From a bacterium (lineage in GTDB: Bacteria > Auribacterota > UBA6266), in NCBI GenBank assembly GCA_023228325.1, contig JALOBK010000001.1:1527549-1591548 (forward strand): a stretch of DNA of 64,000 nt, read 5' to 3'. The notes under the pieces are model-generated. The model did not search any database. It saw only the letters and a program-made list of their open reading frames with translations, and was not told the origin of the DNA. Each line of letters opens with the position of its first letter. The first letter of the stretch is position 1. This document shows positions 1 to 7,352 of the stretch, piece by piece. The translations under genes were made by a program, and so were the position numbers.

Positions 1-1375
1 TTTTTATGATTGCGGAAGTGATGAATTTCTGGATTTTACTTTTCCGTTCCTCCGTGATTATTTCGGGTTTCATGCTGAATTTGACGGATGCGATGTTATC
101 CGAACGCGACAATATGTCAACGGCTCCGGCTTTTTTTAATATGCGCAAAGCGCTTGAAATTCCCTGTTCGCTCATTTCCACATGGAGTTGTTTTCTGATT
201 TCTTCCCTTGTTTTTGATATAAGGTTTTCTTCCTGGTCAATAAGGAAATTGTGCACCGCGAATATCTGTTCTTTTGAGGGATAACTCTGGTCAATGAAGT
301 ATTCCTGCAGTTTTATGTCCGAAGGCGAGTAGAGAAGTATGCACCATGATTTTTTGCCGTCCCGCCCGGCTCTTCCTGCTTCCTGATAATAACTTTCTAT
401 GTTTCCGGGTATATCATAATGTATGAGGTATCTTATATCGTCTTTGTCTATTCCCATTCCGAACGCGTTTGTGGCCACAAGCACGGGAGTCTTTCCGTTC
501 ATAAAATTGTTCTGGACCTCTTCACGCTCTTTGTCATCCATCCCCGCATGGTAAGCCATGGCTTTTACGCTTATTGATTTCAGAAATTCAGAAGTTGATT
601 CAGCTTTTTTTCTCGTTCCCACATATACTATCGCAGAACCGTGGTTGCGTTTTAAGGCGTCTTTAAGGACCGCATGTTTGTCTTTTTTTGTAGGGGTGTG
701 TATAACGCTGAAGATCAGGTTTTCCCTGTCAAAACCTGTGACTATTACCTCGGTTTTGCCGATATCAAGCTGTTTTATTATGTCCTGCTGGACTTCCGGT
801 GTTGCTGTCGCCGTCAGCGCTATGACGGCGGGATTATCCATAAGTTTTATGAAATGCCGGAGCCTTAAATAGTCAGGCCTGAAATCATGGCCCCAAGTGG
901 ATATACAATGGGCCTCATCTATGGCGAGCAATTCCACCTTTATTGTTTTAAGAAGGTCTACGAATTTTTTACTTCTGAACCTTTCGGGCGCTATGTAAAG
1001 AAGCTTATACATGCCTTTTCGGGCTTTATTTATGCGGTTTTCCTGTTCTTTTGCGGATATCGAACTGTTGATAAAAGTCGCTTCTATAAAAAGTTCATTC
1101 AGGTCATCTATCTGGTCCTTCATAAGTGATATGAGCGGAGAAATGACTATTGTGATTCCCTTGAAAATGAGCGCCGGCAGCTGGTAACACAGGGATTTCC
1201 CGCCCCCCGTAGGCATTACCGCAAGTATGTTTTTCTTTTCAATGACCTTTTCGATGACGGCTTTTTGACCGGCTTTAAATGTTTCAAAGCCGAAATACCT
1301 GCTGAGGTAAGACAGGGAATCGGGTGTGATGCCCTTATCAATCAATACTTGCTGTAATTGGTCTTTGTTTTCCAT
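1..1375 (-). CDS. recQ: ATP-dependent DNA helicase RecQ (C-terminus cut by window edge)
   Basis: This is a 3'-5' DNA helicase of the RecQ family, acting in recombination and fork repair. The minus-strand frame is open from the ATG at 1375 to base 1, giving about 458 visible residues. The Walker A motif TGGGKS (Lys about residue 60), the DEAH box in AIDEAHCISTWGHDFRPDY, the TATAT motif and the QEAGRAGRDG motif VI are all readable. The N-terminal half carries the two RecA-like domains. The visible part runs into what should be the zinc-binding/RQC region, and the rest lies beyond the window. It is divergent from the response regulator gene, and no clear Shine-Dalgarno site precedes the start. 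Identity is secure; only the C-terminal domain content (RQC, HRDC) is unknown. Confidence 0.93.
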   Translation of the reverse strand, partial: MENKDQLQQVLIDKGITPDSLSYLSRYFGFETFKAGQKAVIEKVIEKKNILAVMPTGGGKSLCYQLPALIFKGITIVISPLISLMKDQIDDLNELFIEATFINSSISAKEQENRINKARKGMYKLLYIAPERFRSKKFVDLLKTIKVELLAIDEAHCISTWGHDFRPDYLRLRHFIKLMDNPAVIALTATATPEVQQDIIKQLDIGKTEVIVTGFDRENLIFSVIHTPTKKDKHAVLKDALKRNHGSAIVYVGTRKKAESTSEFLKSISVKAMAYHAGMDDKEREEVQNNFMNGKTPVLVATNAFGMGIDKDDIRYLIHYDIPGNIESYYQEAGRAGRDGKKSWCILLYSPSDIKLQEYFIDQSYPSKEQIFAVHNFLIDQEENLISKTREEIRKQLHVEMSEQGISSALRILKKAGAVDILSRSDNIASVKFSMKPEIITEERKSKIQKFITSAIIK

Positions 1376-1415
1376 AATATTTTCATATATATATATAATA
1401 AAAACCAAGTTTATC

Positions 1416-1445
1416 ATTATATTGGAATAGCAGCCGGTAAGTCAA
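1416..1445 (-). promoter_or_regulatory. Predicted sigma70-type promoter for recQ
   Basis: On the minus strand TTGACT (1440-1445) and TATAAT (1416-1421) are separated by 18 bp. The -10 lies about 40 bp upstream of the recQ start, past an alternating TA tract at about 1386-1398. Read from sequence only. Confidence 0.5.
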
Positions 1446-1505
1446 ATAAAAATGAAGACAGATTATTTAATTGTTATTCTTTCCGGCAGAATATGTTAAA
1501 AATTA

Positions 1506-1534
1506 TGGACAATAAAATCTTCTGAGGTTATAAT
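1506..1534 (+). promoter_or_regulatory. Predicted sigma70-type promoter for the response regulator gene
   Basis: TGGACA (1506-1511) and TATAAT (1529-1534) are separated by 17 bp, which is 5/6 and 6/6 match to consensus. The resulting leader would be about 75 nt and ends in the Shine-Dalgarno sequence AGAGGTGAAG before the ATG at 1615. Confidence 0.6.
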
Positions 1535-1614
1535 TAATTTTTACCCGCCTTTACAGGATAGGAGACTGCCAGCTTAAAGTTATGAATTTGTTTTGTTAAA
1601 AGAGGTGAAGAGAG

Positions 1615-2538
1615 ATGTTTTGCAACCGTATTCTAATTGTAGATGATGAACCCGGCATAAGAGATGTCCTGAAAGAGCTGCTTGAAAGAAGAGGTTATCA
1701 GGTCTCAACCTCTGCGAACGGCGAGGATGCTATTGAGGTGATAAGGAATATCCTGCCTCAGGTTGTTATTCTTGATTATCTTATGCCCGGTATGGATGGG
1801 CTTGAAGTGCTTTCGAAGATAAAAAAAGAGTATCCTGAAGTCCTTGTCGCCATACTTACGGGCGCCGGTTCGGAATATATCGCGGTCAAAGCCATGAAAC
1901 TCGGGGCGGATGATTATATATGCAAACCCATAGAGAAGGAGCGCCTCTACACGATTATAGATGAACTTATCGAAAAGTTTAAACAGAGCCTTGTCTGGAG
2001 AAATTATGAGTATAAGTATCCTATTGAAGATGACATAATACGGAAATATGAGTTTTTACGGATAGTCTACTCTGCCAGTAAACCCAATATACATAAGATC
2101 TGCAAATTTTTTAACTTTTTCAGGCAGGACTTTTACATATTGAATAAGAAATTCAGACAAAATGGGATTATCGGGATTATCGACAAGAGTATAAGCCAGC
2201 TTGAGGAAGAACTCGGGACAGGCGAAGAGCTTGGCGTTAACCCATCCAGGTTAAATAAGATTTCGGATGAGGGAAACGGCGAAAATGAGGAATCGAACAA
2301 AAGAAGAATGTATAAACTCTCAGATTTCATAAATAAAAGCGATCCTATCCAGATGAGGCTTGAGATGATACGTGAGGCGGCTACGATACCTAATCCCAAT
2401 ATAACTATGATATGCAAAAAATACCATGTAACGAGAGAAGCTTTTTACCAGAATTACAGGAGATTTGAAAAATTCGGCGTCCTGGGGTTGATAGACAGAA
2501 AAAGAGGAAGGCCTTCCCTTAACGGTCAAAAAGATTGA
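1615..2538 (+). CDS. Response regulator with two tandem transposase-like helix-turn-helix domains
   Basis: The N-terminal 120 residues form a receiver domain: acidic pocket D10/D11, phospho-acceptor D54, T82 and K104 are all in place, so phosphorylation by a histidine kinase is expected. No kinase gene is adjacent. After it come two copies of a roughly 50-residue unit, about 140-191 and 244-300, sharing the pattern PNI..ICK...R..FY....F...G..G.ID. The second copy ends in RKRGRP and resembles the HTH domains at the N-terminus of transposases. The first is more diverged. A linker rich in Glu, Gly and Asn (about 195-230) separates them. It is probably a transcription regulator, with unknown targets. 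The 3' end overlaps the convergent glycosyltransferase gene by 20 bp. Confidence 0.8.
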   Translation: MFCNRILIVDDEPGIRDVLKELLERRGYQVSTSANGEDAIEVIRNILPQVVILDYLMPGMDGLEVLSKIKKEYPEVLVAILTGAGSEYIAVKAMKLGADDYICKPIEKERLYTIIDELIEKFKQSLVWRNYEYKYPIEDDIIRKYEFLRIVYSASKPNIHKICKFFNFFRQDFYILNKKFRQNGIIGIIDKSISQLEEELGTGEELGVNPSRLNKISDEGNGENEESNKRRMYKLSDFINKSDPIQMRLEMIREAATIPNPNITMICKKYHVTREAFYQNYRRFEKFGVLGLIDRKRGRPSLNGQKD

Positions 2539-3202
2539 ATCTCAATATGTGCCCGATTGCGGCTATCCCGTCTTTCCATGTTATTTTTTTGCCTTCCTTA
2601 TAATCTCTTCCGCTGTAAGATATGGATGTTTCATATATCCTGTAGCCTTTTCTTGCCATTTTAGCGGTGAATTCCGGCTCAAAGCCAAAGCGCTGTGATT
2701 TGAATTTTACTTCGCTCAGGATGGAAGACTTAAAGGCCTTATAACAGGTTTCCATATCCGTGAGGTTTATGTTTGTAAGCGCGTTGGAAAGAAGAGTGAG
2801 AAATCTGTTCCCTATATAATGCCAGAAGAAAAGGACCCTGTGGGGAACGCCGATAAATCTTGAGCCGAAAACAACATCAGCTTTGCCGTCTATGATGGGA
2901 GCGACCAGTTTTTCATATTCCGCCGGGTTATATTCAAGATCGGCATCCTGGATAATGACCACATCGCCGGTGACTTTTTCAAAACCTTTTCTCAGGGAAT
3001 GGCCTTTACCGTAGTTTTTATCCGAGAAAAGTTTGATAACCTTAGGATTGTTTATTCTTTCAAGGGTTTCCGTTGTCCCGTCATTGGAACCGTCGTCCAC
3101 TACGATCAGCTCATGGATATTTTTCACGGAAAGCACACTCTCCATTATTTTCTTTATAGTTTCTTTTTCATTATAGGCGGCCATTACAACTGATATTTTC
3201 AT
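2519..3202 (-). CDS. Glycosyltransferase family 2, polyprenyl-phosphate sugar transferase-like
   Basis: A GT-A fold glycosyltransferase of 227 residues. The N-terminus KISVVMAAYNE, the VVDDGSNDGT loop and the DADLEYNP metal-binding DxD region are typical of DPM1/ArnC-like enzymes that move a sugar from a nucleotide donor to a polyprenyl phosphate. FGSRF and the C-terminal RxFGFEPEFTAK block also fit this subgroup. No membrane segment follows the catalytic domain, so it is the short soluble type. Its start lies one base after the stop of the polyprenyl diphosphate synthase gene, so both are likely cotranscribed; this hints that the lipid carrier and its sugar loading are produced together. The exact sugar is not readable. 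Confidence 0.85.
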   Translation of the reverse strand: MKISVVMAAYNEKETIKKIMESVLSVKNIHELIVVDDGSNDGTTETLERINNPKVIKLFSDKNYGKGHSLRKGFEKVTGDVVIIQDADLEYNPAEYEKLVAPIIDGKADVVFGSRFIGVPHRVLFFWHYIGNRFLTLLSNALTNINLTDMETCYKAFKSSILSEVKFKSQRFGFEPEFTAKMARKGYRIYETSISYSGRDYKEGKKITWKDGIAAIGHILRFNLFDR

Positions 3203-3203
3203 G

Positions 3204-4118
3204 TTACGCGCTCCTTTTTGTAAGAAATGTCGTAATATCCTTTAAGATCCTGCCTTTTGCCTTGAGAGATTCCGCGATTTTGGCTGCCGCGGCAGAGTAT
3301 TCAAGAAAATGCCGCCGGGCGGTCCCTATTCCAAAGATGGAAGGATAAGTGTTTTTGCCTGCGGATGAATCTTTTCTCAGTTTTTTTCCCACTTCTTTTT
3401 CGTTCCCTGTGATATCCAGCAGGTCATCCGATATTTGAAAGGACATACCTATATTATATCCGAGTTCTTTCATCTTTTTTGTGTTGCGCAGTCCGGCTGA
3501 GGCTGCTATTGCCCCGAGTTCACAGGCGCAGGAGAACAACGCCGCGGTTTTATTCCTGTGTATGAAAAGGAGTTCCCTGCGTGATACTTTTTTGTTTTCC
3601 GAAATGATATCAGCGCACTGCCCGGCTACCATACCATGGAGCCCCGCATTCAGAGACAGCGATTTCATCGCAGCTTCCTTTTTAGGTGATTTGGAAAATA
3701 TGACGGTCTCAAACGCCAGGTTCAGGAGCGCATCTCCGGCAAGAATGGCAATAGCTTCCCCGAATATCCTGTGGCATGTAGGTTTCCCTCTCCTGAAATC
3801 GTCATTGTCCATCGAAGGAAGGTCATCATGTATCAGGGAATAACAGTGTACCATTTCGATTGCGGACGCGAAGTCGATAACATCTTTTTCTTTTCCCCCG
3901 AGGGCTTCACAAACGGCAATGGCTGTTATGGGCCTGATTCTTTTGCCTCCGGACATGACACTGTAGCGCATAGCTTTAAAGAGAGGAGACGGATGACTGC
4001 CGGCATCAGGCAGCAGCCTGTCAAGACGCCTGTTTATCAGGGATGCTTTCTCTTTGAAATATTTTTCAATACCCTTTTTCACGATAAACATAATATTGGA
4101 AATCACTTTTAAATGCAA
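3204..4118 (-). CDS. ispA: Polyprenyl (farnesyl/geranylgeranyl) diphosphate synthase
   Basis: A trans-prenyltransferase of 304 residues that condenses isopentenyl diphosphate with allylic diphosphates to build C15-C20 chains. The first Asp-rich motif is visible in LIHDDLPSMDNDDFRRGK and the second in QISDDLLDITG, with GGKRIRP upstream and an all-helical makeup. The length suits the short-chain IspA class. The annotated start is the first ATG; a second in-frame ATG at 4091 (MFIVKKGIEKYF) would give 295 residues, closer to the family norm, and cannot be excluded. It is followed with a one-base gap by the glycosyltransferase gene. Chain length (C15 versus C20) is not certain from sequence alone. 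Confidence 0.9.
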   Translation of the reverse strand: MHLKVISNIMFIVKKGIEKYFKEKASLINRRLDRLLPDAGSHPSPLFKAMRYSVMSGGKRIRPITAIAVCEALGGKEKDVIDFASAIEMVHCYSLIHDDLPSMDNDDFRRGKPTCHRIFGEAIAILAGDALLNLAFETVIFSKSPKKEAAMKSLSLNAGLHGMVAGQCADIISENKKVSRRELLFIHRNKTAALFSCACELGAIAASAGLRNTKKMKELGYNIGMSFQISDDLLDITGNEKEVGKKLRKDSSAGKNTYPSIFGIGTARRHFLEYSAAAAKIAESLKAKGRILKDITTFLTKRSA

Positions 4119-4155
4119 AAATTATAATGTTTAATTGATACGGTATAAATATTTC

Positions 4156-4185
4156 TTGAAGCCTGAAGTCATAACATATTATAAT
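4156..4185 (+). promoter_or_regulatory. Predicted promoter placed for a near-leaderless transcript
   Basis: TTGAAG (4156-4161) and TATAAT (4180-4185) are separated by 18 bp. The downstream ATG at 4196 is only 10 bp past the -10 box, so a normal start site would leave a leader of a few bases and no Shine-Dalgarno site. Confidence 0.5.
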
Positions 4186-4195
4186 CTCTAAGTTT

Positions 4196-4648
4196 ATGAT
4201 AACAAATAGTTTGAACGCAGTAAAAAAATATTTTTTTGATAAGAGAGCCGCTTTTAATTTGTCGTTGCTGATTTTTCTTTTGTTCGTCTATGCGGTTTCT
4301 TTTTCTTTAACGCCTTCTACAGACGGAGTGGGGACTCACAAAAATCTGTTTCTTCCGCCGTGCCTGTTCTATGAAACCACCGGGATTCCGTGCCCGTTCT
4401 GCGGATCGACCACTGCCTTTGCTTACCTGGCGAAAGGCGGGTTTACTGAAGGTTTTAAAGCAAACCCGTTTGCGGGCCTGTTATTTTTTTCGGGTTTTTA
4501 TTTTTTGCTTTATTCGGGATATTGTTTTATCCTAAGTAAACCGCTTGATTACATGTATTTTTTTCTTATGGCGGTTCGTGTTAGATGGTTTATTGCGGCT
4601 TTTATCATTCTTTCATGGATTATAAAGATATATTTACATTTTAATTGA
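4196..4648 (+). CDS. DUF2752 family membrane protein
   Basis: A 150-residue membrane protein of unknown function. The family signature is visible as TGIPCPFCGSTTAF followed by a Gly-rich turn and the KANPFAG segment (family pattern CPxCGxTR..., then NP). Predicted membrane segments lie near residues 20-42, 90-112 and 118-145. The two cysteines of CPFC could bind metal or form a disulfide, but no activity is established for the family. No ribosome binding site precedes the ATG; see the promoter directly upstream. The DUF4190 and DUF4013 genes follow in the same direction, and this trio of small membrane proteins is likely one transcription unit. Confidence 0.8.
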   Translation: MITNSLNAVKKYFFDKRAAFNLSLLIFLLFVYAVSFSLTPSTDGVGTHKNLFLPPCLFYETTGIPCPFCGSTTAFAYLAKGGFTEGFKANPFAGLLFFSGFYFLLYSGYCFILSKPLDYMYFFLMAVRVRWFIAAFIILSWIIKIYLHFN

Positions 4649-4669
4649 AAAAATCCAAAGGAGGTTTAT

Positions 4670-4990
4670 ATGGACGAACCTGTAAAAGCGCCCGAAGTCG
4701 TTCCGTTAGCCGATAAGGCAAGCGGAAGAGCGGTTACATCGCTGGTATTGGGAATTGTGGGTATCTTATGCTGCGGCCCTCTTGCAATAGTAGCATGGAT
4801 ATTAGGTGCAATTGAGCTCTCTGATATAAAAAAGGGCCTTTCTCCCAAGGCGGGGGAAGGAATGGCAAAGGCCGGTATGATAATAGGTATTATAGGCACT
4901 GTCCTTATGATTCTCGGTATTCTGATATGGATAGCTCTTATGACAATGGGAATTATGGCTGGGGTTGCGGAACAGGGCGGAAGTTATTGA
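4670..4990 (+). CDS. DUF4190 family small membrane protein
   Basis: 106 residues. After a short polar N-terminus there are two hydrophobic segments (about 25-47 and 68-98) joined by the loop ELSDIKKGLSPKAGEGMAKAG. The pattern SGRAVTSLVLGIVG...G..AIVAWILG...L..I+.G....GEGMAKAG...G is the DUF4190 signature, a family of small double-spanning proteins without known activity, common next to other DUFs. A strong Shine-Dalgarno sequence AAAGGAGG sits 7 bases before the ATG. It lies 21 bp after the DUF2752 gene and 26 bp before the DUF4013 gene. Confidence 0.85.
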   Translation: MDEPVKAPEVVPLADKASGRAVTSLVLGIVGILCCGPLAIVAWILGAIELSDIKKGLSPKAGEGMAKAGMIIGIIGTVLMILGILIWIALMTMGIMAGVAEQGGSY

Positions 4991-5016
4991 AAATTCATTA
5001 AAAGGAGGTTGTAACT

Positions 5017-5640
5017 ATGCGTTTTCAAATTGAACAGGCTTTAAAATATCCTTCGAAGGACAGTAAATGGGCGGTTAAGCTCCTTATTCTCGGGGCGACA
5101 CTTATAATACCCATTGTGAATGTGGTAACAAGCATATTCGCGGCAGGATATATAATAAGGTTTTTAAAATCAAGTATTGCCGAGTTTAAAGGCGGCGCTG
5201 AAGCTAAACTTCCCGAGTGGGATGATATGGGGAAAATCTTTATGGAAGGGCTTATGCCGTGGGTAGTATGCATTATGTACGGCATAGTGTTCTCTTTTGT
5301 GCTTTTTGTGGTAAGGCTGGTGTTTTCCATGCTGGCTTTTCCTCTGATAGCTTTTGTTCTTCTTCTTGTCATGGCGCCGGTTGTTTTTGTGGCGCTGGCC
5401 GGGTATTGTCAGAATTCAAAGTTCGAAGATGCTTTCAAGGTGAAAGAGATTTTCAATGAAGTAAAGTCGAAATGGCTTGATTATATTATTGCAGGCCTGA
5501 TTTCATGTGTTGTCAGTTCGATAGGTTTCCTGGCGTGTTATATAGGCGGAATTATTACACTGCCTTACGGAAAAATTATCGGGGTGAGAATGATGTCTCA
5601 GGTTTATTGCGCGGCGCGGAAAGAAGGAAAAGAGAAATAA
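5017..5640 (+). CDS. DUF4013 family membrane protein
   Basis: 207 residues with an N-terminal amphipathic segment (IEQALKYPSKDSKWAVKLLI) and the conserved LPEWDDMGKIFMEGL block, which together mark DUF4013. Membrane segments fall at about 22-45, 84-110, 112-135 and 157-185. The family is found in bacteria and archaea and has no established function; a role in membrane organisation or export is only speculation. The start has a perfect AAAAGGAGG ribosome site. It is the last gene of the small membrane-protein unit and is followed by a hairpin with a T-run. Confidence 0.82.
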   Translation: MRFQIEQALKYPSKDSKWAVKLLILGATLIIPIVNVVTSIFAAGYIIRFLKSSIAEFKGGAEAKLPEWDDMGKIFMEGLMPWVVCIMYGIVFSFVLFVVRLVFSMLAFPLIAFVLLLVMAPVVFVALAGYCQNSKFEDAFKVKEIFNEVKSKWLDYIIAGLISCVVSSIGFLACYIGGIITLPYGKIIGVRMMSQVYCAARKEGKEK

Positions 5641-5663
5641 TTTATTTTTTCAGCAGAGTGCGG

Positions 5664-5700
5664 GCCGGAGGGAAATTTTATTTTTCTTCCGGCTCTTTTT
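5664..5700 (+). terminator. Rho-independent terminator-like hairpin after the DUF4013 gene
   Basis: The arms GCCGGA (5664-5669) and TCCGGC (5688-5693), extended by an imperfect GGAA/TTCT pairing, are followed by CTTTTT-type T-rich sequence. The hairpin overlaps the 3' coding end of the convergent YacG-like gene. Confidence 0.5.
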
Positions 5701-5872
5701 CTTCGGGATGGCTGTCATCGTTTAAGGGCGTTGAGATCCTGTATGTGTTTTCGAGCCATCCGTAAAGATCGCTGTATTTGCAGTGATGGGAGCAGAACGG
5801 GAAAAACTTTGAGCCTTTTTCCACCGCATTTCTGCATCTGGGACAGGGGAATTGTTTTCTTTCTTCTGTCAT
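5678..5872 (-). CDS. yacG: YacG-like zinc-binding protein (DNA gyrase inhibitor family)
   Basis: A 64-residue protein with the zinc motif C-P-R-C...F-C-S-x-x-C-K followed by the DLYGWLENTYRI block typical of YacG (family form PFCSxxCKxxDLxxWxxexY). In Escherichia coli YacG binds GyrB and inhibits gyrase; that role is transferred by family only. The start chosen is the ATG that overlaps the stop of the upstream FmdB-like gene by one base. An in-frame ATG at 5893 would add seven residues inside the upstream gene. The tail is acidic and low complexity (EEKEPEEK). Confidence 0.75.
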   Translation of the reverse strand: MTEERKQFPCPRCRNAVEKGSKFFPFCSHHCKYSDLYGWLENTYRISTPLNDDSHPEEKEPEEK

Positions 5873-6132
5873 TATTTCTTGTCTTTCGGGCATGAATTGT
5901 CTTTAGCCGGGCAGTTCCGGCAGCTCTCATTATTGTTTCTTTTGGGGTTTTTATAGTCGGTTTCGTAAAAGCCGGATCCTTTGAAAATTATACCCGAACC
6001 GCTTCCTATTATTTTTACCACACTGTTACCCGTTTTGCATTTGGGACAATCTTTTACGGCCGGATCGCTCATTTTTTGAAAAAGCTCGAATTCGTGGCCG
6101 CACTTTTTGCATTTATATTCATAGGTCGGCAT
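5872..6132 (-). CDS. FmdB-family putative regulatory zinc ribbon protein
   Basis: An 86-residue protein beginning MPTYEYKCKKCGHEFEL, the hallmark of the FmdB/CxxC_CxxC_SSSS family. Four cysteines in two CxxC pairs (KCKKCG and CPKCK) should bind one zinc; a further CRNCPAKDNSCP cluster near the C-terminus adds three more. The function is unknown; the family name comes from a regulatory protein of amidase operons. The start was set at 6132, because the bases GGAGGGG immediately upstream, which would encode residues if the ATG at 6144 were used, form the ribosome site. It is cotranscribed with the YacG-like gene, one base overlap. Confidence 0.85.
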   Translation of the reverse strand: MPTYEYKCKKCGHEFELFQKMSDPAVKDCPKCKTGNSVVKIIGSGSGIIFKGSGFYETDYKNPKRNNNESCRNCPAKDNSCPKDKK

Positions 6133-6213
6133 TTTCCCCTCCATTGTTGTTAAGCAGTATGAAGATTAATAAATCAGAATATGTAAAGTCAAGCGATAAA
6201 TGAAGATTGCATG

Positions 6214-6242
6214 TTGACAGAATAAAGGGACGATGTTAAGAT
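6214..6242 (+). promoter_or_regulatory. Strong sigma70-type promoter of the regulator-GH94 operon
   Basis: TTGACA (6214-6219) and TAAGAT (6237-6242) are separated by exactly 17 bp. A perfect palindrome starts two bases after the -10 box. Confidence 0.7.
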
Positions 6243-6243
6243 A

Positions 6244-6259
6244 ACTCCTATATAGGAGT
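6244..6259 (+). promoter_or_regulatory. Candidate operator: perfect 16-bp palindrome
   Basis: ACTCCTATATAGGAGT is a perfect inverted repeat covering the expected transcription start. Its right half supplies the GGAG ribosome site, 8 bases before the ATG at 6267. A repressor bound here would block initiation, and the transcript copy could also pair on itself and hide the ribosome site. The likely ligand-responsive binder is the GntR/LacI protein encoded directly downstream. Confidence 0.6.
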
Positions 6260-6266
6260 ATAGAAG

Positions 6267-7334
6267 ATGGGAATGCCGAAATATGTCCTGATAAAAAATT
6301 ATATAAGTAAATTGGTAAAAGAGCGGAAATTGAAACCCGGAGACAGGGTTTTTTCGGAAGCTGAACTTTCCAGAAAATTTTCTGTTACCGAAATGACTGC
6401 AAGGCATGCGCTTGAGAGCCTGAGCGGGGAAGGAACAGTATCCAGAATCCACGGGAAAGGCACATTTGTTACGGGAAAATACTCTTTCGGTTCGGGTAAG
6501 GGCAACCTGTGGTTCATTTTACCGGAGAAACTTGCCGGAACTGAACCCAACCCTTATTACTCTCCGATTTTGTGGGGAGCGGAAAGGGCCGCAAGAAAAG
6601 CCGGTTACAGGTTTGTGGTTATGTCGATTGACGGTCAGGAAGAGACGCTTTCGGGAAAAATAGACATGGAACGGGTTAAAGGGATTATGTTTGCGGGTTT
6701 TGGCGTATCCGGCAGAATCAGCGGTTTTTTATCTCGCAAGATTCCGGTTGTGATGGTTGACTGCCTGGACCGCTCAGGTGTATCCGATTCGGTTTGTCCG
6801 GATAATTTTTCAGGGGTAAAAGAGGCGTTGAAATATCTTTTTTCAAAAGGGCACAGGAAAATTGCCCATATAGCCGGCGATATAAAGCATACCAATGGTG
6901 ATGAGAGAAAGAAGGCGTATATGGAGTTTTCATATGATAACGGATTTAAGGAAGCGAAAAACTTTATCCTTAAGGGCGATTTCCTTTTTATGACCGCAAA
7001 GAAATCGGTTGAGGCCGGTTTTGAAAAAATCAAGAAATGTTCGGCAATATTTGCCGCGAATGATATGAGCGCGTTCGGCGCTATTACCGCGCTGAAAAAT
7101 AAAGGGATTAGAGTTCCCGAAGATGTAAGTGTTATCGGTTTTGATGACATTGATTTCTCTAAATATTCCAGCCCCGAGCTTACTACCGTAAGGGTTGATA
7201 AATGTTCTATGGGAGAAGCCGCGGTGGATTGCCTTATGGAAAGGGCGGGCGGCATGTTCAGCAAGAAAAAGGTAAAAAGGATTAAGACGGATTTGGTCGT
7301 AAGAAATTCGGTTTCACAGTTAAGGAAAGAATAA
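6267..7334 (+). CDS. GntR/LacI hybrid transcriptional regulator (AraR-like architecture)
   Basis: 355 residues. Residues 1-72 are a GntR-type winged helix (LKPGDRVFSEAELSRKFSVT, then RIHGKGTFVTG), and residues about 80-350 are a LacI-type periplasmic-binding-protein fold (HRKIAHIAGD, VSVIGFDDIDFSKYSSPELTTVR). This is the AraR-like layout, in which a sugar or sugar phosphate releases DNA. The gene sits 18 bp upstream of a GH94 phosphorylase, so it most likely senses the disaccharide or product handled by that enzyme. A perfect palindrome overlaps its own promoter and ribosome site, which suggests autoregulation of the two-gene operon. A second regulator of the same build is at 36914-38032. Confidence 0.9.
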   Translation: MGMPKYVLIKNYISKLVKERKLKPGDRVFSEAELSRKFSVTEMTARHALESLSGEGTVSRIHGKGTFVTGKYSFGSGKGNLWFILPEKLAGTEPNPYYSPILWGAERAARKAGYRFVVMSIDGQEETLSGKIDMERVKGIMFAGFGVSGRISGFLSRKIPVVMVDCLDRSGVSDSVCPDNFSGVKEALKYLFSKGHRKIAHIAGDIKHTNGDERKKAYMEFSYDNGFKEAKNFILKGDFLFMTAKKSVEAGFEKIKKCSAIFAANDMSAFGAITALKNKGIRVPEDVSVIGFDDIDFSKYSSPELTTVRVDKCSMGEAAVDCLMERAGGMFSKKKVKRIKTDLVVRNSVSQLRKE

Positions 7335-7352
7335 CAGCGACGGAGAAAAGTT

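Noticed and set aside
1386..1398. Alternating TA tract near the recQ start
   Set aside because: Too short for a meaningful satellite or origin; it is ordinary AT-rich intergenic sequence.
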